A stretch of DNA of 64,000 nt from Caldilineaceae bacterium (GTDB lineage: Bacteria; Chloroflexota; Anaerolineae; Caldilineales; Caldilineaceae), in the NCBI GenBank assembly GCA_022821585.1, contig JAJEDI010000023.1, positions 24,123 through 88,122 of the forward strand, in the 5' to 3' direction. Position numbers and translations under genes: made by a program. This document shows, piece by piece, positions 16,082-24,737 of the stretch; position 1 is the stretch's first letter, and the number at the start of each line of letters is the position of its first letter. The notes beneath the pieces are model-generated. The model was not told the DNA's origin and did not search any database. It worked only from the letters and a program-made list of their open reading frames with translations.

Positions 16082-17647
16082 TTGTACGATATCGTCATTT
16101 CAGGTGGAACGGTCATAGATGGCCACCGCGCACCTCGCCGTCGCGCAGATGTCGGCATCCAGGGCGATCGCATCGCTGCCGTCGGCGACCTCGCCGGCGC
16201 CGAAGCCGCCCGGGAAATCGACGCCGCCGGCAAAATCGTTGCGCCCGGCTTCGTCGACCTGCACAATCACTCCGACGGCTGGTTCCTAAGAAAGGAACAC
16301 CAGGTCAGTAAGACCAGCCAGGGTTTTACCACCGAGCTCATCATGGCCGACGGAATCTCCTACGCGCCCGTCAGCAGCCAGACAGCCCACGAATGGATCT
16401 ACTACATGCGCGGCCTCAACGCCCTGCGCATGCAGGACTACACCAGGTGGGAAACCCTGGCCGACTACATGGCCCTCCTCGACCGCCGCAACGTCCAGAA
16501 CGTAATCACCCAGGTACCATACGCCAATGTGCGCACCCTCATCTGCGGTTGGGGCCCCGCCCCGCCGGACGATCTGCAGTTGAAACTGATTCAGATGCAG
16601 GTCGAGAAGGGCATGGACGAGGGCGCGTGCGGGCTATCGACCGGTCTGGACTACCCGGCCCAGTGCTTCGCTTCCACCGCCGAACTGGCAGCCGCCTGTC
16701 TCCCCATGGCCGCATCCCAGGGCCCCTACGTTACCCATATGCGCTACAAGATGGGGACACTTGCTGCCCTGAAGGAGGCTGTCGAAATCGGGAAGCGCGC
16801 CGGCGTTCCCGTACATATTTCGCACCTGAAAGCTGCCAGCGAAGCCGATACCGAGGCCATACTCACCTACGTGGATCAGGTCGCCGTCAATGAGGTTGAC
16901 TTCTCTTTCGATGTGTACCCCTATCTGCCCGGTTCGACGACGCTCAGCTACCTGCTGCCTTATGAAGTCTGGCACGAAGGCCCTCTGGCCGCCTTGCCCA
17001 AACTGCGCGATCCCGCGATTCGCGCGCAAGTCGACCGCGCCCTGGGCATTTATGCGTCCGATCTCGACGCAATCAGAATAGCCTGGCTGCCCGGGAAGGA
17101 GAATAGCAAGTACCTCGGTAAGACCCTCGCCGAATACGTGGAAGAAGTGGACAAGCCGCCGGCGGACGCTCTGTGCGATCTCCTCATCGAGGAAAACCTG
17201 TCCGTGCTCCTCGTCTTCTTCCAGGGTGACGACAGCTTCGTGGAGCCTTTCCTCGCCCACGACAAATATATGATGGGCACCGATGGCGTCTACCATGAAG
17301 ACAGCGTCGTCCATCCTCGCCAGTACGGTTCAGCGGCGCGGCTCTTGGGGACTTGCGTGCGCAAGGGTCTGTTTTCTTTGGAAGACGCTTTGTGGAAGCT
17401 TAGCGGCGCCCCCGCGACGCGCTTTGGACTCAAAGACAGGGGCAGGATAGAGCAGGGCCGCTACGCCGATCTGGTCCTCTTTGACGCCGAATCAATCCAG
17501 GATCACGCCACCTTCGAACAGCCGCATCGACTTTCAAGCGGCGTCAGCGACGTGATCGTCAACGGAGTTCCCATTTTTCGCTACGGGACTCCGGTGGAGG
17601 GGCTGGAGCAGCCTTTGCCGGGTCGGGCTCTTCACTTCAGAAAGTAG
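16082..17647 (+). CDS. N-acyl-D-amino-acid deacylase / D-aminoacylase-type amidohydrolase
   Basis: The 521-residue protein is a metal-dependent amidohydrolase of the D-aminoacylase group. Signs are VISGGTVIDG at the start, the metal motif PGFVDLHNHSDGW near 59, HISHLK in the barrel, MGTDGVYHEDS near 399, and a closing beta-domain GRIEQGRYADLVLFD. The group removes acyl groups from D-amino acids or related N-acyl compounds. Translation starts at TTG 16082, preceded by GGAGGAAA at good spacing. It follows the nitrilase-type gene by about 50 bases and closes the plus-strand catabolic cluster. Its stop is one base from the stop of the convergent SH3-repeat gene. Confidence 0.85.
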   Translation: MYDIVISGGTVIDGHRAPRRRADVGIQGDRIAAVGDLAGAEAAREIDAAGKIVAPGFVDLHNHSDGWFLRKEHQVSKTSQGFTTELIMADGISYAPVSSQTAHEWIYYMRGLNALRMQDYTRWETLADYMALLDRRNVQNVITQVPYANVRTLICGWGPAPPDDLQLKLIQMQVEKGMDEGACGLSTGLDYPAQCFASTAELAAACLPMAASQGPYVTHMRYKMGTLAALKEAVEIGKRAGVPVHISHLKAASEADTEAILTYVDQVAVNEVDFSFDVYPYLPGSTTLSYLLPYEVWHEGPLAALPKLRDPAIRAQVDRALGIYASDLDAIRIAWLPGKENSKYLGKTLAEYVEEVDKPPADALCDLLIEENLSVLLVFFQGDDSFVEPFLAHDKYMMGTDGVYHEDSVVHPRQYGSAARLLGTCVRKGLFSLEDALWKLSGAPATRFGLKDRGRIEQGRYADLVLFDAESIQDHATFEQPHRLSSGVSDVIVNGVPIFRYGTPVEGLEQPLPGRALHFRK

Positions 17648-17648
17648 A

Positions 17649-19148
17649 TTACTCTTCCTCGAACTGCACGCCCAGCGCACTGCCGCCTGAAATGAAGGCA
17701 ACCGCCGTGCTCAGATTCGATTCCGCCGGAACTGCGCCCGTCGTCGGTGTAACGACAGGTACGTCTTCAGCATCTGTCGCCGTCACCAGGGGGCCATAGA
17801 TCCACCCGGGCTGGCCTGCAAAGTCGATCTGCCACCACTCTCCGTCCGCACTCTTCCCGGTTATCGTGTACTCCTCGCCGGCCGTAGCGCCGCCGATACG
17901 ATCGTATTCGGTCCCCGGCCCGTTGCGTACATTCAGATCTTCGCCGACCGTCGCGATAGCGTCTGCCGGTGCCTGCCCGGCTCCCGACGACCCGGGCGCA
18001 GTAACCGGGGTCTGCGCTGAAGGCGCCTCGACAGTGGGCACGTTTCCTGCATTCGTTGCCGTCACAAATGGCGCGTAAACCCAACCCGCTTCTCCGTCAA
18101 AATCGATTTGCCACCATTCACCGTCCGCACTTTTGCCGGTGATGCCGAACTCCTCACCTTCAAATGCCCCGCCAGTTCTGGCGTAGTCCGTGCCTGGCCC
18201 CTGGCGAATGTTCATGTCGCCGTTCATGGTAGCGACCGGCCTCTGGCCTCCCGGCGCTGTTGTGTCGGTTCCTGTTGTTGGCGCCCGTGTCTCTTCCACG
18301 GAACTGCCGGCGATCGGGACATTGTCCGCATCAATGGCTGTCACAAATGGCGCGTAAATCCAACCGTCCTGACCTTCAAAGTCAATCTGCCACCAGTCTC
18401 CATCCGCATTCCTGCCGGTAATGGCGAACTCCTCGCCGGCGGTGGCTCCCCCAATCCTGTTGTATTCCTCGCCCGGTCCACTGCGGACGTTCATATCGCC
18501 GCCCACTGTTACAATCGGGATCACAGTAGGTGGCGACGTGTCTGTCGTCTCCTCCTCTGGGACGGGGGTCTCCGTCATGGCTGCACTTACAACGGGCACC
18601 TCCTCCGCTTCGGCAGCAACGACAAAGGGCGCGTAGATCCACCCGGACTCGCCTCGAAAGTCAATCTGCCACCAGTTGCCGTCTTCATTCTTTCCGGTGA
18701 TGGCAAACTCTTCGCCGGCAACGGCGTCGCCAACTACCTCGTATTCTGTGCTTGGACCACTGCGAATGTTCATCTCCCCAAGGACTGTAACCTTTGCATC
18801 ACTGGTTGAGGGAGCAATCTCAGTCGGCGCCGCCTCTGTAGCAGTTATTTCAGGAGTTGGTGTGGCTGCCGCCGTTTCAGTGGGTACGGGTAGCGGCGGG
18901 TTCGTTGAAGTCGGCATCGGCGTAAACGTAACCACCGCGGGGAGAGGAACGGACGTGCTTGTCGGCCCCGGTTCAGGAGCGGGTCCCTCCCCATCACCTT
19001 GGCCGCACGCCCCGAGGAGTGCAGTGCCCACTGCCAGGACAATCAAGACTACCGTGCGCGGCAGGAAGAATGGCATGCCTTTTCCCCAAACCCTCTCCGT
19101 CAGTTGAAACGCAGTCGGGGGTCGGTCTCGCAGCTGTTCTTCACTCAT
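17649..19148 (-). CDS. Lipoprotein with four bacterial SH3 domains
   Basis: The 499-residue product has a membrane-export signal ending in a lipobox (ALLGAC near 47). A Pro/Thr-rich linker follows, then four SH3 type 3 domains of about 65 residues, each with the pattern MNIRSGPSTEYEVVG ... WWQIDF ... GWIYAPFV, separated by acidic and Pro/Thr linkers. Such domains usually bind peptidoglycan or other wall or surface material, so an outer-face role is inferred. The four copies are very alike, suggesting recent internal duplication. The ATG at 19148 has AGGAG before it; a later Met (residue 25) is an alternative start. It lies 11 bases after the cytidylate-kinase-like gene, probably in one transcript. 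Confidence 0.82.
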   Translation of the reverse strand: MSEEQLRDRPPTAFQLTERVWGKGMPFFLPRTVVLIVLAVGTALLGACGQGDGEGPAPEPGPTSTSVPLPAVVTFTPMPTSTNPPLPVPTETAAATPTPEITATEAAPTEIAPSTSDAKVTVLGEMNIRSGPSTEYEVVGDAVAGEEFAITGKNEDGNWWQIDFRGESGWIYAPFVVAAEAEEVPVVSAAMTETPVPEEETTDTSPPTVIPIVTVGGDMNVRSGPGEEYNRIGGATAGEEFAITGRNADGDWWQIDFEGQDGWIYAPFVTAIDADNVPIAGSSVEETRAPTTGTDTTAPGGQRPVATMNGDMNIRQGPGTDYARTGGAFEGEEFGITGKSADGEWWQIDFDGEAGWVYAPFVTATNAGNVPTVEAPSAQTPVTAPGSSGAGQAPADAIATVGEDLNVRNGPGTEYDRIGGATAGEEYTITGKSADGEWWQIDFAGQPGWIYGPLVTATDAEDVPVVTPTTGAVPAESNLSTAVAFISGGSALGVQFEEE

Positions 19149-19159
19149 AAACGCTCCTC

Positions 19160-19783
19160 TCAGTCGGGCCGGGCAGTTCGCGCCGCGTGTACAATCAATG
19201 CAACCGCAGTTGCCTCGGGGATGCGACCCGTGTCCAACATCAAGTGATAGTGCCGGCTGTTCTTCCAGTCTGCGCTGGTAAAGAATCTCTGATACCAGTT
19301 GCGGCGCTGCTCGTCTGCCAAACCGATAATGCGCTCAGCCGTGCTGATCTCAGCCATACTCCGGCGGCGTTGGATGCGGCGGGCCCTGACTTCCGGTGCC
19401 GCATAGAGATGGACATGAAGCGCGGTCGGATGATCTTCGAGGATAAGTTGCGAGCCCCGACCAATCAGCACGACATTTCCCCGTTCCGCCAGCGCCCGGA
19501 TAGCGCTTGACATCCCTTCCACGTACGTCGCCTGGTCCATAGGACGGTTGCGCCGGTTCGGATCGGCCGAAAATAACGAACGCATCTCCTGGCTGACCAC
19601 CCCGGCGCGCGACATCAGTTTTTCCTCAGCCTCTACGATTACTTCAACCTCCACGCCGGCCTGGCGCGCCATCTCTGCAAGTACCTCTTTATCGATGCAA
19701 GTCGAGTCCAACTCGTGGCCCACAGCCTCAGCAATGCGTGTGCCTCGCGAGCCCAGTTCACGCGAAATCGTAACGACGGTCAT
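19160..19783 (-). CDS. Cytidylate-kinase-like family protein
   Basis: The 207-residue protein fits the cytidylate-kinase-like family of P-loop proteins. It starts MTVVTISRELGSRG; the GSRGTRIAEAVG stretch sits where the nucleotide loop is expected but is not a clean Walker A. VVLIGRGSQLIL near 105 and the LID-like RARRIQRRRSM near 135 follow. Real CMP kinases (Cmk) are similar in size, but members of this family are usually paralogues of unknown substrate. I chose ATG 19783, with AGGAGG five bases upstream; the frame is open 30 bases further. A 12-bp palindrome CCTCTATAGAGG (19792-19803) overlaps that ribosome site. The next gene encodes an SH3-repeat lipoprotein. Confidence 0.75.
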   Translation of the reverse strand: MTVVTISRELGSRGTRIAEAVGHELDSTCIDKEVLAEMARQAGVEVEVIVEAEEKLMSRAGVVSQEMRSLFSADPNRRNRPMDQATYVEGMSSAIRALAERGNVVLIGRGSQLILEDHPTALHVHLYAAPEVRARRIQRRRSMAEISTAERIIGLADEQRRNWYQRFFTSADWKNSRHYHLMLDTGRIPEATAVALIVHAARTARPD

Positions 19784-19791
19784 CTTTGCCT

Positions 19792-19803
19792 CCTCTATAG
19801 AGG
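19792..19803. promoter_or_regulatory. 12-bp palindrome overlapping a ribosome site
   Basis: The perfect palindrome CCTCTATAGAGG covers part of the AGGAGG ribosome site (19788-19793, minus strand) of the cytidylate-kinase-like gene. It could be an operator or could mask the site in the mRNA; the sequence alone cannot decide. Confidence 0.35.
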
Positions 19804-20034
19804 TCACCTGCACTCACGCCTGGGATGCATCAACAGATCACATCCCGGAAACTGGATAATGGCAGGTCAGCCACTGCACCTGTCTTGGGAATCCACCCGC
19901 AAGTCTGAGTCTTCGTCTTCCTGTCGGAACAACCCGCACTATTTCTGGCTAGTTTCATCCCCTGGACGGGCCCACTTGAGGTCAAAAGAGCCCAACGCCG
20001 AAGCAACTGTGCGCATATTGTCACATCCTGATGA

Positions 20035-21540
20035 CTAAATGTCGACCACCATTGGGCTATACAGCGGAGTGTCCGCGGCAACAACACGGCCATCAGGCAT
20101 CTTGTAGCAGTTCCCGTGTCTTCTGGAGCCCTCACGCAAAGAGTTTCGCCGCAGCAGCTCTTCATCCCTCTCCCGCTGCGTCTCGGCGGCGTCGAAGTCC
20201 CAGGAAGTGTCAACAAGCGCCTGCAATTGCCGCCCCACCGCCTGCTCCGCCTCGGTACCGCCCACCAGTAGATTGCGCTGCTCCAGTGGATCGGCCTCCA
20301 GATCAAAGAGCAAGTGCGGCCCCATTCCCCGAAAGCGCACAAATTTGTGCTGCCCCACGCGCACAACCCGATGCTCGCTCCCCTCTCCCCAGCGTGGAAG
20401 AGGATTGTCCACGAAGACAGGATCCGCCGGCAATTCGCTTCCTGTCGTCACTGCCTCCGAAAGATCGCGCCCCTCCAGTCCGTCCGGCGCCTCGATATCC
20501 GCAAGCCCGCAAAGTGTCGGGAAAAGGTCCGCCAGGCTGACTGGCGTGTCCACGCGCGCGCCCGCACTGTCGCCCCTTCGTTGCGCGGGGGTCTGAATGA
20601 TCAGTGGCACACGCGCCGCAGCCTCGTGCCACGAATTCTTCCACCACATTCCGTGCTCTCCGGCCATTTCGCCATGGTCCGATGTGTACACAATCACAGT
20701 GTTTTCAAGCAGACCGCTTCGCTCCATGAGATGGAGAAGATCGCCAAGAATCTCATCCAGATAGTCGACGCACGCGAAGTAGGCTGCCCTCGCCTTCATC
20801 ATCTCCTGTTCGGAGACCTCCTCGGTCCGGAATCCTTTTGCCATGCCGACCGTCATCGCGTGAAAGGCAGTATCTCCTGTACGTCCAACCTTGGGCGGAG
20901 TAATCCCTTCCGGCCAGTATCTGTTCAGAAACCTCCCCGGCGCGGTCAGCGGAAAGTGAGGCCGGCTAAAGGATGCACACAGAAACCAGGCCCTGTCAGG
21001 CTCGGCCGCAGTCTGTTCTCGCAAAAACGAAACGGTCTCCCGGACGATCACCTGCTCCTGCAGGGCACTTTCCGGAATTTCGGTGAGGCCCGCGTCGGCA
21101 GTCCGGCTTCGCATATCGAAGCCGCCCTCGCGCTTGGACAGCGGGTCCCGCTGATGTCCGGTCCCCCCCGTCAAATCGCCATAGGGTCTGCGCGCAAACC
21201 CTGCCATCTGGTTTGTGCCCCCCAGGTGCATCTTTCCGACCAGGCAGGTCGCGTAACCGGCCTCCGCAAAAACGGATGGCATCGTCGGGATCTCCGGTTT
21301 CAGGAAAGACCCATTTGCCCAGCCGCCGCTGGTCATCGGTGACCGGCCCGTCAGCAGGCAGATGCGCGACGGTGTACACAGCGGAGACTGGCAGTAAGCA
21401 CTGCTGAAATAAGCCCCGTTCTCCGCCAGGCCGTCAAGAGTGGGTGTCTGAACCGGTTCTCCTGTCGTTCCATCCAACAGACTCAGGCAGCGGTAGCTGT
21501 GCTCATCGGAAAAGAGAAAAAGTATGTTCGGACGCGTCAT
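20035..21540 (-). CDS. Sulfatase (arylsulfatase family)
   Basis: The 501-residue enzyme is a formylglycine-dependent sulfatase of the alkaline phosphatase superfamily. It begins MTRPNILFLFSDEH (metal-binding acid residues). The activation motif C-T-P-S-R lies at residue 55; its Cys must be converted to formylglycine by a separate enzyme. SDHGEMAGEHGMWWK near 290 supplies further metal ligands, and GCARGS-free C-terminal parts match family length. No signal peptide is seen, suggesting a cytoplasmic enzyme acting on imported sulfate esters. An in-frame ATG at 21558 is a possible alternative start. No sulfatase-maturing enzyme is visible; the radical SAM gene at 25389 belongs to another family. 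Confidence 0.9.
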   Translation of the reverse strand: MTRPNILFLFSDEHSYRCLSLLDGTTGEPVQTPTLDGLAENGAYFSSAYCQSPLCTPSRICLLTGRSPMTSGGWANGSFLKPEIPTMPSVFAEAGYATCLVGKMHLGGTNQMAGFARRPYGDLTGGTGHQRDPLSKREGGFDMRSRTADAGLTEIPESALQEQVIVRETVSFLREQTAAEPDRAWFLCASFSRPHFPLTAPGRFLNRYWPEGITPPKVGRTGDTAFHAMTVGMAKGFRTEEVSEQEMMKARAAYFACVDYLDEILGDLLHLMERSGLLENTVIVYTSDHGEMAGEHGMWWKNSWHEAAARVPLIIQTPAQRRGDSAGARVDTPVSLADLFPTLCGLADIEAPDGLEGRDLSEAVTTGSELPADPVFVDNPLPRWGEGSEHRVVRVGQHKFVRFRGMGPHLLFDLEADPLEQRNLLVGGTEAEQAVGRQLQALVDTSWDFDAAETQRERDEELLRRNSLREGSRRHGNCYKMPDGRVVAADTPLYSPMVVDI

Positions 21541-21728
21541 GGCAGATGTTCCCGTCATATTTCGCGTAACAAGCCCACCTAAAGAATACGACTATGGCCC
21601 CTTGTGCGCAAGTAAACTTTTCGAGCTGGCAGTAGCAACCTGCAATGGGACCGTGCCACTGAATCCGCAGCGAATTGCGGGGTCCCGCCCGGTTGATGCA
21701 GAATCTCTACTGCGGTAGGATAGTGGAA

Positions 21729-23054
21729 ATGGAGGAGATCTGTTTCTCTACCGCCACCCAACTGATTCGTGCCATCCACGCGCGTGAACTCTCTGCGCAG
21801 GAGGTTGTTGCCGCTTTTCAAACGCGACTCGAGACGGTCAACGCCCGCCTGAACGCCGTTACAGTGACTGCCGGGGACGCACTCGAACAGGCCAGGCTGG
21901 CCGACGAACGGCAGGCGCAGGGCGAACAGCTTGGTCCTCTGCACGGCCTGCCCTTCACCGTAAAGGACACCTTTGAAACCTCCGGCCTGCAGAGCCGGTT
22001 GGAAACCCGCATCCGCAAGAGACTCGTCGCCCGTACAAACGCCACTGTCGTCGACAGGATGCAGCAGGCCGGGGCAATTCTCCTCGCCAAGACCAATTGC
22101 CCGCCCTCTGGAAGCGGAGCCGATACCGAAAACGCCATTATTGGTCAGACACGTAACCCGCACAACGCCAGCCGCTCCCCCGGCGGCAGCAGCGGCGGCG
22201 AAGCCGCTTTGATCGCTGCCGGCGGATCTCCCCTGGGTCTTGGCAGTGATACCGGCGGCGGGCTTCGCGTCCCCGCCGCCTTCTGTGGCATCACCGCCCT
22301 CAAGCCCACCCAGGGCCGCGTCCCCAACACAGGCGCATACAACCAGCCGGGTGGGCTCACCGATCAGCGCACCCAAATCGGGCCGGCCGCCCGCCGCACC
22401 GAGGATCTCCTGCTCGCCCTGAGGACGATTTCCGGCCCGGACTATCGCGATGCCGGGGTCGTCGCCAAACCCATTTACGATCCCCACCAGCTGCCCCTGC
22501 GCGATTTGACCATCGCCTCCTTCCCCTACGATCCCGCCTCCCTGGTAACATCTGCGGTGGCAAACGCAGTTGGCGCCTCCGGGCAGGCCCTGGCTCGCGC
22601 CGGCGTCCAGGTCGTCGAAAACCGGCCTCTCGACCTGGTCGGCGGCGCCCGCGACCTCGATCGCGGTTGGCGCCACATGGCCGGGACCCGTGGTCAGGAC
22701 GTCGTTGAGCTGCTCCACGCTTGGGACCAGTTCCGCACAAACCTGCTCCAGTTTATCCGCTACTACGATGCCATACTCTGCCCGGCTGTTCACCACACCG
22801 CGCCCGCCATCGGTACCCGCGACAACCAGCGATTCGACTACACGGTCCCCTTTAGCTTGACGGGCTATCCCGCTGCCGTTGTTCCAGTAGCTGCTGATGA
22901 CCAGGGCCTCCCTGTCGCCGTACAGATAGTTTCCCATCCGTGGCGAGAGGACATCGTCTTGGCGCTGGCTGCCGTCCTGGAAGAGGAATTCCAGGACTGG
23001 CAGGACGCACCCGAAGGCCTCGTGAAACCACAGCGCCAGTCCGGCGTAGTGTAA
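21729..23054 (+). CDS. Amidase-signature family protein lacking the catalytic serine
   Basis: The 441-residue protein clearly belongs to the amidase-signature family: LHGLPFTVKDTF with Lys79, SPGGSSGGEAALIAAGGSP with Ser154/155, and LGLGSDTGGGLRVPAAFCG at 170-188. In active members the last motif reads GGS-(I/L)-R and its Ser is the nucleophile. Here that position (Gly178, codon GGG at 22260-22262) is glycine, while the Lys and cis-Ser remain. It is therefore probably inactive as a classical amidase or uses another residue. The frame is intact, so it is not an obvious pseudogene. I chose ATG 21729; the frame is open further upstream. It is followed closely by a small acidic protein gene. Confidence 0.88.
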   Translation: MEEICFSTATQLIRAIHARELSAQEVVAAFQTRLETVNARLNAVTVTAGDALEQARLADERQAQGEQLGPLHGLPFTVKDTFETSGLQSRLETRIRKRLVARTNATVVDRMQQAGAILLAKTNCPPSGSGADTENAIIGQTRNPHNASRSPGGSSGGEAALIAAGGSPLGLGSDTGGGLRVPAAFCGITALKPTQGRVPNTGAYNQPGGLTDQRTQIGPAARRTEDLLLALRTISGPDYRDAGVVAKPIYDPHQLPLRDLTIASFPYDPASLVTSAVANAVGASGQALARAGVQVVENRPLDLVGGARDLDRGWRHMAGTRGQDVVELLHAWDQFRTNLLQFIRYYDAILCPAVHHTAPAIGTRDNQRFDYTVPFSLTGYPAAVVPVAADDQGLPVAVQIVSHPWREDIVLALAAVLEEEFQDWQDAPEGLVKPQRQSGVV

Positions 23055-23083
23055 GCACAGGTATCTCAACTGAGGAGGCAAGG

Positions 23084-23557
23084 ATGGAAGAAGAACGCCG
23101 GGCAGAAAACGAGGATCAGAACGCCGAAGAAGAGGCCGCGAGCTTTAACAAAAGTGACGACTTGGCCGAAGAGATTCAACAGCTGGTTGAAGCCATGGCC
23201 CGCGCCGCGCGCAACGTCTGGAGTAGTGAGCAGCGTCTTCAACTGGAAAACGATCTGCGCCGCGGACTCGGGTCGCTGGTGGGCAGCCTGGAGGAGGCGC
23301 TCGAACGATTCAGCCGCAGCGAACAGGGCCAGGAGTTTCAGGAAAGAGCAACCAGAGTGGCCGACCGGGTTCGGGAAAGTGAACTCGCCGCTGAACTGAA
23401 GGAAGGACTGACCGTCGGTCTCAGGTCCGCCGCCGATGAAGTCCGAAAATTCGCCGACAGCTTCGAAGAGGGTCAGACGCATTCCCGCCCCGCTCAGGAT
23501 ATTCCCGTGGAGTCTGACAATGATGAGAGCAGCGAGGAGGTAAAGCCAGAGGATTAG
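23084..23557 (+). CDS. Small acidic coiled-coil protein, unknown function
   Basis: The 157-residue product is not one I recognise. It is rich in Glu, Arg and Asp, with long helices: AEEIQQLVEAMARAARNVW, QRLQLENDLRRGLGSLVG, EEALERFSRSEQGQEFQER and AELKEGLTVGLRSAADEVRKFAD. A disordered acidic tail ends EVKPED. There is no signal peptide or membrane segment. GAGGAGG lies just before ATG 23084. The helical blocks resemble stress-type or apolipoprotein-like amphipathic helices, but no function can be assigned. It is 29 bases downstream of the amidase-like gene and convergent with the epimerase. Confidence 0.75.
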   Translation: MEEERRAENEDQNAEEEAASFNKSDDLAEEIQQLVEAMARAARNVWSSEQRLQLENDLRRGLGSLVGSLEEALERFSRSEQGQEFQERATRVADRVRESELAAELKEGLTVGLRSAADEVRKFADSFEEGQTHSRPAQDIPVESDNDESSEEVKPED

Positions 23558-23588
23558 CAGCTGGCCCTGCGTGGAGTCCTTTGCCCTT

Positions 23589-24737
23589 TCAAGGAATTGA
23601 GAAGAATATTTTCGCTAGCTTCAAGATTCCCTGACTCCACGGCACACGGTGCGAGACGCCGCTGCTTCCCTCAAAGCTGGCCAGGTTTTCGATATACCAG
23701 ACGTAGTTCCGCACGAGCGCGTCCTGGTTGCTGTACTCTGGGTCCCAGCCCAGTTGTCCCTGGGCCTTTGTTACGTCCACGAAAGAATCAGTCGCCGCCG
23801 TCTCATACACCCACTTGTAGAGCGGCGAAATACCCAGTTTTTCCAGAAATCGTAAGGTCCAGATTGCCGGCGCGGCGGGTAGCGGAATGATGCGTTTACC
23901 ATGACCCGCAAAGTCGAGAACGGCCTGATAGTCCTCCTTCATCGTCGCAAACTCGGTCGCGCCAATGTTGAATGTATCGTTGACAACCGATCCTGGGAGG
24001 GTTGCAGTCAGGAAAATCGCAGAACAAAGATCCTCCACATCCAACAGCTGATAAAGATTCCTCCCACTGCCCAGCATGGGAAAGTTTTTGCCGTCCTTCG
24101 CCCAGTCGTAAAACAGGGCGAAGACGCCGAGACGCTCGGGCCCGACAAACGATTTGGGACGGATGATGGGCACACACATTCCCTTATCTCTGAATCCCAA
24201 ACAGATTTCTTCGGCCTCAATCTTGGCTTCGCCGTAAGGGCCGACCCCGTGCAACCGGTCGTCCTCCTTCAGGGGATGGTGATCGGGAATGCCGTATACG
24301 GCCGTAGACGATATGTGGATGAACCGGTCGATTCCTGCTTCATACGCCGCCTCCAATACGTTGCGAATACCGTCCACGTCAGTCGAATGGATCTCCTCCT
24401 CGCTGTACAGTGGCAGGGCCGCCGCCGCGTGAACGACCGTGTCCACACCCTCCATCGCGGCGCGCACGGAACTCATGTCGCGTATGTCCCCGTCCAGGAC
24501 CTTGACCGAGTCCCTCTCGGGATAGTCGAATGGGGCCAAGTCGAGAGAAACGACCTGAATTGCCCTCGCACGCAAGTAACGGACAAGATTGATGCCGAGA
24601 AAGCCGGCACCCCCTGTAACCAGACACCTGCGTACCACTCTCGGTTCGTCGGACCTAATTTCTTCTGAATTTCCTTCAGTTCGAAGGAATGAGGAAGAAG
24701 AAGAGCCCGTTTCTTCCGTGTGTCCCGATCGATTCAT
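23589..24737 (-). CDS. NAD-dependent epimerase/dehydratase (extended SDR)
   Basis: The 382-residue enzyme has an N-terminal Ser/Glu-rich extension of about 35 residues, then an extended short-chain dehydrogenase: CLVTGGAGFLGINLVR (NAD-binding), DGDIRDMSS, VVHAAAALP, ISSTAVYG with the catalytic Ser, and PYGEAKIEAEE (YxxxK). The C-terminal part resembles sugar-nucleotide epimerases and 3-beta-hydroxysteroid-dehydrogenase-like members. Its ATG overlaps the TGA of the upstream Nudix gene by four bases (ATGA), so the two are coupled. The substrate is unknown; nucleotide sugars are most likely. Confidence 0.85.
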   Translation of the reverse strand: MNRSGHTEETGSSSSSFLRTEGNSEEIRSDEPRVVRRCLVTGGAGFLGINLVRYLRARAIQVVSLDLAPFDYPERDSVKVLDGDIRDMSSVRAAMEGVDTVVHAAAALPLYSEEEIHSTDVDGIRNVLEAAYEAGIDRFIHISSTAVYGIPDHHPLKEDDRLHGVGPYGEAKIEAEEICLGFRDKGMCVPIIRPKSFVGPERLGVFALFYDWAKDGKNFPMLGSGRNLYQLLDVEDLCSAIFLTATLPGSVVNDTFNIGATEFATMKEDYQAVLDFAGHGKRIIPLPAAPAIWTLRFLEKLGISPLYKWVYETAATDSFVDVTKAQGQLGWDPEYSNQDALVRNYVWYIENLASFEGSSGVSHRVPWSQGILKLAKIFFSIP

